The notes under the pieces: generated by a model
The model's database searches: none
What the model saw: only the letters and a program-made list of their open reading frames with translations
What the model was told of the DNA's origin: nothing
From: Azospirillum sp. OGB3
GTDB taxonomy: Bacteria; Pseudomonadota; Alphaproteobacteria; Azospirillales; Azospirillaceae
NCBI RefSeq assembly: GCF_014192915.1
Contig: NZ_JACHYN010000014.1
Span: 62,001 to 126,000 of the forward strand
DNA: 64,000 bases
Reading direction: 5' to 3'
Made by a program: the position numbers and the translations under genes
In this document: positions 57,900-64,000 of the stretch, one piece after another
Position numbering within the stretch: position 1 is the stretch's first letter
Layout of the letters: each line of letters begins with the position of its first letter

Positions 57900-58673
57900 C
57901 TAAAACGACCGCTGCACGCCCAGCAGCAGGCGGTAGCGCGGCGAATCGGGGCCGAACCCGACGCCGATGCCGGCACCCACGGCGAGGTCTTCGCCGACGA
58001 GATGCCGGACGCCGGCCTCCACGAAATTGTCGGCCTTGCCACGCTCCGGCGACTGCTCGCGCACCACGTCGAAGGCCACGGCGGTGGCCGGGCCGACCGG
58101 GGCGTTCATCCCGGCCGCCATGATGAAGCGGTTGTCGCGCTCGCCCGGCTCCGGATCGAACCGATGCCGCCAGGACAGGTTGGCGTGCAGGCGCGGTGCG
58201 CTGGCGGCGGTGCCGAGCGGCTGGGTCAGGCGCCCGGTGATCCCGGCCTCGGTCGTTTTGCTCCCCGACCCGTAGGGGATGCTGACCAGCGGCTCCACCG
58301 AGAGGCCCAGCCGTCCCTGCGAGGGTGCGAGGATGTTGTATTCGGCGGACAGCTTGACGTCGCCCTGCTGCGCGTCGTCGGCGTTGCCGACGCGGTAGCC
58401 GGGATTGGCCTTCAGCGCCAGGCCGTCGGCGACGCCGACCTGGAGTTCCGGGTCGAAGGTCAGGCGGTTGCGCCCGCCGTCCCCCTTCAGCCGGTCGAAG
58501 AAGGCGCGGACCTTCACGTCGACGCTGCCCTTCTCGATGGCCGCGGCGTCCTCGACGGTGACCGGCAGTTCCGACGACAGCGCCATGCGCTCGTCGTCCT
58601 GCGCGCGGGCGGTCCCGACGGCAGTGAGCAGCCCGGCGGCGAGGGTGAGGCCCGCGAGGGCGGCGTGGCGCAT
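57900..58673 (-). CDS. outer-membrane beta-barrel-like protein
   Basis: A 257-residue exported protein with a Sec signal peptide (1-24, ARA/Q cleavage). The rest alternates polar and apolar residues as in a beta barrel and ends in Phe (LLLGVQRSF), the usual signal for outer-membrane insertion. It resembles transporter-like proteins of the phenol MetA-degradation family in general shape, but I cannot assign a substrate. GGGAAAG precedes the ATG. It is 74 bases downstream of recX on the same strand. Confidence 0.7.
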   Translation of the reverse strand: MRHAALAGLTLAAGLLTAVGTARAQDDERMALSSELPVTVEDAAAIEKGSVDVKVRAFFDRLKGDGGRNRLTFDPELQVGVADGLALKANPGYRVGNADDAQQGDVKLSAEYNILAPSQGRLGLSVEPLVSIPYGSGSKTTEAGITGRLTQPLGTAASAPRLHANLSWRHRFDPEPGERDNRFIMAAGMNAPVGPATAVAFDVVREQSPERGKADNFVEAGVRHLVGEDLAVGAGIGVGFGPDSPRYRLLLGVQRSF

Positions 58674-58747
58674 GTCTGCTTTCCCGAACCGGTGGCGTTT
58701 GCCGAACAACAGCCGGGCGGGGCGAACGGGCCGCGGAGGGGAGGGGG

Positions 58748-59308
58748 TTACTCCACCGAGTCGGGGTCTTCGGCGTCCACCACCCGCCGGGCGATGTCGT
58801 AGGCGAAGCCGGCGCGGCCCAGCGCCGCCAGATCCTTGTCGCGGAACTCCGCGCGCTTCTCCGGCAGGCGGTAGGGGCCGAGCCGGCGGCGGCGGGCCAG
58901 CGCCAGGGCGGCGGTCAGGTTCAGGTCGCCCTCCACCTCCTCGTCCAGCGACTCCAGCGCGCGGTCGGCCTCGTCGCGGCCGATGCCCTTGGCGGACAGC
59001 TTCTCGCGGATGGCGCGGGTCGAGGTGCCGCGGCGGTGCAGGCTGGCCGCGCGCATCTCCGCGTACGCCGCGTCGTTGAGCAGGCCGCTGCGCAGGTAGC
59101 GGGCGATCAGGTCTTCGACCCAGCGCGCCCCCTCCGCGGGATCGGTGCCGTGGGCCTGGGCGGAGCGGTCGACCTTGCGCATCAGCACGCGGCGCAGGCT
59201 GGCCGAGGAGCTGGCGAAGCGCTGGAGATAGTGCAGGGCCGCGTTCTCCAGATACTGGGCGGTGACGCGGCGCGGCGGCTTGCGGGCCGGCGGCTGGTCG
59301 CGGGTCAT
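58748..59308 (-). CDS. recX: regulatory protein RecX
   Basis: A 186-residue three-helix-repeat protein. AALHYLQRFASSSASLRRVLMRKV near the start and the repeat HRRGTSTRAIREKLSAKGI are typical. RecX binds and restrains RecA filaments. recA is not in this window, as is common. GGGAGAC precedes the ATG at 59308. The divergent ABC-2 permease starts 80 bases away. Confidence 0.87.
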   Translation of the reverse strand: MTRDQPPARKPPRRVTAQYLENAALHYLQRFASSSASLRRVLMRKVDRSAQAHGTDPAEGARWVEDLIARYLRSGLLNDAAYAEMRAASLHRRGTSTRAIREKLSAKGIGRDEADRALESLDEEVEGDLNLTAALALARRRRLGPYRLPEKRAEFRDKDLAALGRAGFAYDIARRVVDAEDPDSVE

Positions 59309-59388
59309 GGCTGTCTCCCGTCCGGGGGCGGTTGCCGGAACGGGCGGCGCGCCCTAAAGTCCGGTCCATTCCTGTGAATCGTGGTGCG

Positions 59389-60192
59389 ATGACTCATCCT
59401 CTCCCTCCCATGCCCCGCCAGGTCGGCGCCGTCAACTGGGTCGGCCTGTGGACCCTCTACGCGCGCGAGGTGCGCCGGTTCCTGAAGGTGCACCAGCAGA
59501 CCGTCTGGGCGCCCGTGGTCACCACCCTGCTGTTCTACGCCGTCTTCGCGCTGGCGCTGGGTGGTGCCGTGCGGATGATCGGCACGGTGCCCTATCTGGA
59601 GTTCCTGGCGCCTGGCCTGATCATGATGGCGATGGCTCAGAACGCCTTCGCCAACACCTCCTCCTCCGTGGTGATCGCCAAGGTCCAGGGCAACATCGTC
59701 GATATCCTGATGCCGCCGATGGCCCCGCTGGAGCTGGCCTTCGGCTTCGTCATGGGCGGGGTGACGCGCGGCCTGCTGGTCGGGCTGGTCACCGGGCTGG
59801 CGATCTGGGCCTTCGTCCCGGTGCGCATCGCCCATCCGGAGTTCGTGATCTTCCACGCCCTGATGGCCTCCATGCTGCTGTCGCTGCTCGGGCTGGTCGG
59901 CGGCATCTGGTCGGAGAAGTTCGACAACATCGCGGCGGTGACCAACTTCGTGGTGACGCCGCTGTCCTTCCTGTCCGGCACCTTCTATTCGGTGGAAACG
60001 CTGCCGCCGGTGTTCTGGTGGATCGCCCATTTCGACCCGTTCTTCTACATGATCGACGGCTTCCGCTACGGCTTCATCGGGCGGTCGGACGGCACGCTGG
60101 GGATCGGGATTCTCGTGATGCTGGCCGTCAACGGCGGCCTGTGGTGGCTGGCGTGGCGCATGCTGAAGACGGGCTACAAGCTCAAGGCGTAA
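59389..60192 (+). CDS. ABC-2 type permease without adjacent ATPase
   Basis: A 267-residue inner-membrane permease of the ABC-2 group with six hydrophobic segments. LYAREVRRFLKVHQQTVWAPVVTTLLFYAVF and FLAPGLIMMAMAQNAFANTSSS are typical of the drug/polysaccharide export type (DrrB/YadH-like). No ATPase gene is nearby, so the partner must be elsewhere. ATG at 59389 is chosen; GTG at 59384 is not in frame. Confidence 0.85.
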   Translation: MTHPLPPMPRQVGAVNWVGLWTLYAREVRRFLKVHQQTVWAPVVTTLLFYAVFALALGGAVRMIGTVPYLEFLAPGLIMMAMAQNAFANTSSSVVIAKVQGNIVDILMPPMAPLELAFGFVMGGVTRGLLVGLVTGLAIWAFVPVRIAHPEFVIFHALMASMLLSLLGLVGGIWSEKFDNIAAVTNFVVTPLSFLSGTFYSVETLPPVFWWIAHFDPFFYMIDGFRYGFIGRSDGTLGIGILVMLAVNGGLWWLAWRMLKTGYKLKA

Positions 60193-60327
60193 ATTCGCCG
60201 GAATCCGGCCGAATTCAGCCGGTCGGCGTAGCCAATCCGTTGACAGGGTGAAGTGACATCTTGATATTCGACGGTTCCCGGCGGGCGAGGGTGTCCGCCG
60301 GGCTTTCCTCATTTGGAGGTTTTCGCT

Positions 60328-61497
60328 GTGATTCCGGTCGTCATGCCCACATATGCCCGCGCCGACATCGTGTTCGAGCGCGGCGAAGGTCCGTATCTGT
60401 ACGCGACCGACGGGCGACGATTCCTCGACTTCGCCGCCGGTGTGGCGGTGAACGTCCTCGGCCACGCGAATCCCTATCTGGTCGAGGCGCTGACCGCCCA
60501 GGCCCACAAGCTCTGGCACACCTCCAACCTGTTCCGGGTCGCCGGGCAGGAGAGCCTCGCCAAGCGGCTGACCGAGGCGACCTTCGCCGACACCGTGTTC
60601 TTCACGAACTCGGGCGCCGAGGCGTGGGAATGTGGCGCCAAGCTGATCCGCAAATACCATTACGAGAAGGGCGACAAGGCCCGCACCCGCATCATCACCT
60701 TCGAGCAGGCCTTCCACGGCCGCACGCTGGCGGCGGTGTCGGCGGCGCAGCAGGAGAAGCTGATCAAGGGCTTCGGCCCGCTGCTCGACGGCTTCGACCT
60801 CGTGCCCTTCGGCGATCTGGAGGCGGTGCGCGCCGCCATCACCGACCGCACCGCGGCCATCTGCCTGGAGCCGATCCAGGGTGAGGGCGGCATCCGCACC
60901 GGCTCGGTCGAGTTCCTGCGCGGCCTGCGCGCGCTGTGCGACCAGCACGGGCTGCTGCTGTTCCTGGACGAGATCCAGTGTGGCATGGGCCGCACCGGCA
61001 AGCTGTTCGCCCATGAATGGGCCGGCATCACGCCGGACGTCATGGCGGTGGCCAAGGGCATCGGCGGCGGCTTCCCGCTGGGCGCCTGCCTCGCCACCGA
61101 GACGGCGGCGTCGGGCATGACCGCCGGCACCCACGGCTCGACCTACGGCGGCAACCCGCTGGCCACCGCGGTCGGCAACGCCGTGCTGGACAAGGTGCTG
61201 GAGCCCGGCTTCCTCGACCATGTGCAGCGCATCGGCGGCCTGCTCCAGGACCGTCTGGCCGGGCTGGTGGCCGAGAACCCGGCGGTCTTCACGGGCGTGC
61301 GCGGCAAGGGGCTGATGCTCGGCCTCGCCTGCGGCCCGGCGGTCGGCGACGTGGTGGCGGCGCTGCGCGCCAACGGCCTGCTGTCGGTTCCGGCGGGCGA
61401 GAACGTGGTCCGGCTGCTGCCGCCGCTGAACATCGGCGAGGCCGAGGTGGAGGAGGCCGTGGCCATCCTCGCCAAGACCGCCAAGGAGCTGGTGTGA
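60328..61497 (+). CDS. argD: acetylornithine aminotransferase
   Basis: A 389-residue PLP enzyme of arginine synthesis that converts N-acetylglutamate semialdehyde to N-acetylornithine. The PLP Lys is Lys243 in VAKGIGGGFPLG; FTNSGAEAWECGAKL and FLDEIQCGMGRTG are the other PLP contacts. GTG at 60328 is proposed because GGAGG lies 8 bases upstream; an ATG at 60343 is the alternative. Its stop overlaps the argF start (TGATG). Confidence 0.95.
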   Translation: MIPVVMPTYARADIVFERGEGPYLYATDGRRFLDFAAGVAVNVLGHANPYLVEALTAQAHKLWHTSNLFRVAGQESLAKRLTEATFADTVFFTNSGAEAWECGAKLIRKYHYEKGDKARTRIITFEQAFHGRTLAAVSAAQQEKLIKGFGPLLDGFDLVPFGDLEAVRAAITDRTAAICLEPIQGEGGIRTGSVEFLRGLRALCDQHGLLLFLDEIQCGMGRTGKLFAHEWAGITPDVMAVAKGIGGGFPLGACLATETAASGMTAGTHGSTYGGNPLATAVGNAVLDKVLEPGFLDHVQRIGGLLQDRLAGLVAENPAVFTGVRGKGLMLGLACGPAVGDVVAALRANGLLSVPAGENVVRLLPPLNIGEAEVEEAVAILAKTAKELV

Positions 61498-62411
61498 TGT
61501 CCGCCGTCCGTCATTTCCTCGACATCGACCGGCTGGACAAGGCGACCCTGCGCCAGATCCTCGCCATGGCCGCGACCATCAAGAAGGACATCCCGGCCTA
61601 CCGCTCGCTGTTCGCGGGCCGCACGCTGGCGATGATCTTCGAGAAGCCGTCGACTCGCACCCGCGTCTCCTTCGAGGTGGGCATGCGCCAGCTCGGCGGC
61701 GACGTGGTGGTGCTGAAGCCCGACGACATGCAGCTCGGCCGCGGCGAGACCATCGGCGACACCGCCCGCGTGCTGTCCCGCTACGTGGACGCGGTGATGG
61801 TCCGCACCATGGGCGAGGAGCGCGTGCACGAGCTGGCCGAGTTCGCCTCGGTGCCGATCATCAACGGCCTGACCGACCAGTCGCACCCCTGCCAGATCAT
61901 GGCCGACGTGATGACCTTCGAGGAGCATCGCGGCCCCATCGAAGGGCGCACGGTGGCCTGGATCGGCGACGTGAACAACGTGGCGGTGAGCTGGGTCCAT
62001 GTGGCGGTGCGCCTCGGCGTGGAGATCCGCCTCGGCTGCCCGGAGATCTACGGCCCGGCGCCGGAGCTGCTGGACTGGGTGAAGCGCGAGGGCGGGCGGA
62101 TCACCGTCACCACCTCGCCGGAGGAGGCCGTGCGCGGCGCCGACTGCGTGGTCACCGACGCCTGGGCCTCCATGCACAACACCGACGTGGACGAGCGGGC
62201 GGCGGTCCTGGGTCCCTATCAGGTCAACGAGGCGCTGATGGATCTCGCCGCCCCCGACGCCCTGTTCATGCACTGCCTGCCCGCCCACCGCGGGGAGGAG
62301 GTGACCGACGGGGTGATCGACGGCCGGCACTCGGTCGTCTGGGACGAGGCGGAAAATCGCCTGCACGCCCAGAAGGCCATACTGGCATGGTGCCTCGGCG
62401 CCACTATTTAA
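61497..62411 (+). CDS. argF: ornithine carbamoyltransferase
   Basis: A 304-residue enzyme that makes citrulline from ornithine and carbamoyl phosphate. The carbamoyl-phosphate loop is EKPSTRTRVSFEVGM, with HPCQIMADVMT following. The ornithine loop is MHCLPAHRGEEV with Cys260. It overlaps argD by one base and is followed by hslO. Confidence 0.96.
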   Translation: MSAVRHFLDIDRLDKATLRQILAMAATIKKDIPAYRSLFAGRTLAMIFEKPSTRTRVSFEVGMRQLGGDVVVLKPDDMQLGRGETIGDTARVLSRYVDAVMVRTMGEERVHELAEFASVPIINGLTDQSHPCQIMADVMTFEEHRGPIEGRTVAWIGDVNNVAVSWVHVAVRLGVEIRLGCPEIYGPAPELLDWVKREGGRITVTTSPEEAVRGADCVVTDAWASMHNTDVDERAAVLGPYQVNEALMDLAAPDALFMHCLPAHRGEEVTDGVIDGRHSVVWDEAENRLHAQKAILAWCLGATI

Positions 62412-62522
62412 GAGCACTTGGGGCTAAGAGCCCTTGGAATTGGAGTCATGGCCCGGCGCCGCCCCCTGCGATGAGCGGGATGGCGGCGCCGGGCCATGGC
62501 CTGTCGTAACTTCGAGGACATC

Positions 62523-63470
62523 ATGGACGATCCTTCCGTCCAACCGATCGCCGACGATCTCGTTCTGCCTTTCCAGATCGAGGCGTCGCGCCTGCGCGGC
62601 CGCATGGTGAAGCTGGGCCCCGCGCTGGACGAAATCCTGACCCGCCATGCCTATCCAGAGCCGGTCGCCCGCTTCCTGGCCGAGACGATGACGCTCGCCA
62701 TGCTGCTGTCCAGCATGCTGAAGTACGACGGCATCTTCACGCTCCAGACCAAGGGCGACGGCCCGGTCCGGCTGATGGTGGCGGACATCACCTCGGTCGG
62801 CGACATCCGCGCCTACGCCCAGTTCGACGAGGAAGCCCTGGTCAAGGCCGGCGACGACGTGGCCATCGCCCCGGCGCCGGCCCTGCTCGGCAAGGGCCAC
62901 ATCGCCTTCACCGTGGACCAGGGGCCGAACACCGAGCGCTACCAGGGCATCGTCGAGCTGTACGGCAAGACGCTGGCCGACTGCGTGCAGCATTATTTCC
63001 GCCAGTCGGAGCAGATCGACACCGGCCTGACCGTGTCGGTGGACCAGGAAACCCTGCCGGACGGCAGCAAGGGCGCCTGGCGGGCCGGCGGCATCATGAT
63101 CCAGCGCCTGCCGCAGGACGCCACGGAAAAGGTGCTCGGCTCCGGCGACGAGGACGCGTGGCGCCGCGCCATGGTCCTGCTGTCCAGCACCACCGGCGAC
63201 GAGCTTCTCGACCCCGAGCTGCCGGCCCGCGACCTGCTGTTCCGCCTGTTCCACGAGGACGGCGTGCGGGTGTGGCAGCCCAAGGCCCTGCGCTTCGGCT
63301 GCCGCTGCTCGCGCGAGCGGGTGTCGGACATGCTGTCCAGCCTGCCGCGGGACGAGGTGCAGAGCCTGAAGATCGACGATGGGCGGGTCGAGGTGGTCTG
63401 CCAGTTCTGCTCCACCGCCTACCACTTCGACGACGCGGACCTCGACCGGGTCTACGGGACGGCGAAGTAG
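62523..63470 (+). CDS. hslO: redox-activated chaperone Hsp33
   Basis: A 315-residue holdase chaperone turned on by oxidation. The C-terminal zinc switch is Cys260-x-Cys262 and Cys293-x-x-Cys296 in CRC and CQFC; under oxidative stress these form disulfides and release zinc. ATG at 62523 (MDDPSVQPIADD) is preferred to 62496, with GAGG upstream. The argD-argF-hslO order is common in alphaproteobacteria. Confidence 0.94.
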   Translation: MDDPSVQPIADDLVLPFQIEASRLRGRMVKLGPALDEILTRHAYPEPVARFLAETMTLAMLLSSMLKYDGIFTLQTKGDGPVRLMVADITSVGDIRAYAQFDEEALVKAGDDVAIAPAPALLGKGHIAFTVDQGPNTERYQGIVELYGKTLADCVQHYFRQSEQIDTGLTVSVDQETLPDGSKGAWRAGGIMIQRLPQDATEKVLGSGDEDAWRRAMVLLSSTTGDELLDPELPARDLLFRLFHEDGVRVWQPKALRFGCRCSRERVSDMLSSLPRDEVQSLKIDDGRVEVVCQFCSTAYHFDDADLDRVYGTAK

Positions 63471-63498
63471 GGGGCTCCAGGTTCCGGATGCGCTTGGG

Positions 63499-63530
63499 AA
63501 ACGGCGCGGCTATAGTGCCGCGCCGTTTTT
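63499..63530 (+). terminator. rho-independent terminator of hslO
   Basis: AAACGGCGCGGC (63499-63510) pairs with GCCGCGCCGTTT (63517-63528), with a 6-base loop and a T run, 29 bases past the stop. It closes argD-argF-hslO. Confidence 0.88.
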
Positions 63531-63549
63531 CCGTCTCACCGGAGCGATC

Positions 63550-64000
63550 ATGCCCACCCGCCGTTTCGTTCTCGCCGCCGCTCTCGCCACCGTGGCCTTG
63601 ACGGCCTGCCAGAGCACGCCGCCGCGTCCGGCGGCCCGGCCCATCGACTATTCCAACTTCGGCCCGATCGTCCTGAACGCGGGCGGCGTCGACGTGGTGG
63701 ACGCCCACCGGCCGGCCGGCACCGCCGTCGACCAGCGCATCCCCCTGCCGCCCGCCGAGGCGGTGCGCCGCTGGGCCAACGAGCGGCTGCAGGCCGCCGG
63801 TGGGCCGGGCCGCGTCCGCGTCACCATCCGCGACGCCAGCATCGTCGAGGTTCAGCTTCCCAAGACCGGCGGGGTGAAGGGCTACTTCACCAACGATCAG
63901 GCCCAGCGCTACGACGGGCGGATCGAGGTCGAGATCAGCGGCGAACTGCCCGGCGAGACGACCTACCGCGGCATGACCAAAGCGACCGTGACGCAGTCCA
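63550..64000 (+). CDS. lipoprotein, 3' end outside window
   Basis: At least 150 codons, open to the end of the window. The signal peptide MPTRRFVLAAALATVALTAC ends in the lipobox LTAC, so Cys20 is lipidated. GGAG lies 6 bases before the ATG. After the lipobox it reads IDYSNFGPIVLNAGGVDVVD, then a region rich in Arg, Pro and Gly and possible beta strands (VRVTIRDASIVEVQL). It is likely an outer- or inner-membrane-anchored protein; I do not recognise the family. Confidence 0.8.
   Translation, partial: MPTRRFVLAAALATVALTACQSTPPRPAARPIDYSNFGPIVLNAGGVDVVDAHRPAGTAVDQRIPLPPAEAVRRWANERLQAAGGPGRVRVTIRDASIVEVQLPKTGGVKGYFTNDQAQRYDGRIEVEISGELPGETTYRGMTKATVTQS

Overview
The window is 64 kb of very GC-rich chromosome from an alphaproteobacterium, most likely Azospirillum or a close relative in Rhodospirillales. 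The reasons are the gltD-gltB order with a 36-residue GltB propeptide, which matches the well-studied Azospirillum brasilense glutamate synthase; alphaproteobacterial gene pairs (prmC/DUF4167, argD-argF-hslO, a GST-fold FzlA-like protein, an NDUFA9-like protein); and coding with almost only G/C third positions. Species was judged by eye from protein sequences and no database was searched.

Layout. 1-4.3 kb: a LuxC-type acyl-CoA reductase (cut by the window start), a complete NitT/TauT-type ABC importer and a short-chain dehydrogenase in one tight operon. 4.4-10.2 kb: a leftward c-type/b-type haem operon (small membrane ORF, cytochrome b561, SHP-like DUF1924 cytochrome, dihaem cytochrome c, DUF6494 protein). 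It diverges from a rightward PepSY-response regulator-histidine kinase operon that is followed by a ChrA-type transporter. A four-box symmetric operator lies between the two units. 10.2-20.5 kb: small hypothetical, FzlA-like, GNAT, gltB, gltD, uppP and an MFS gene. 20.7-22.7 kb: an NDUFA9-like gene, tRNA-Leu(CAG) with a clear promoter, and an RNase D-type exonuclease.

22.9-29.3 kb: the conserved envelope/nitrogen block kdsD-lptC-lptA-lptB-rpoN-hpf-ptsN, ending in a textbook terminator. 29.4-40.3 kb: ubiG (leftward), then lysC, a nitronate monooxygenase-like gene, ptsP, rodZ-like, ispG, hemA and prfA. 40.3-44 kb: DUF559, prmC, DUF4167, MOSC and Nudix genes. 44-50.3 kb: clpB, a haemolysin-III-like gene, a phytanoyl-CoA-dioxygenase-like gene, azlCD and an SH3 lipoprotein. 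50.3-64 kb: a chemoreceptor, an Atm1-type ABC exporter, a haem oxygenase with an internal minisatellite, meaB, a phasin with a histone-like tail, rpmB, a beta-barrel protein, recX, an ABC-2 permease, argD-argF-hslO, and a lipoprotein gene cut by the window end.

Most of the window is housekeeping: nitrogen assimilation (gltBD, rpoN, ptsN, ptsP), LPS export, amino acid, isoprenoid and haem synthesis, and translation. The least explained parts are the LuxC-like reductase/ABC importer operon, the SHP-type haem operon with its two-component system and operator, a GC-rich palindromic repeat present in two copies, and the haem oxygenase repeat tract. No CRISPR array, prophage, transposase or integrase was seen.
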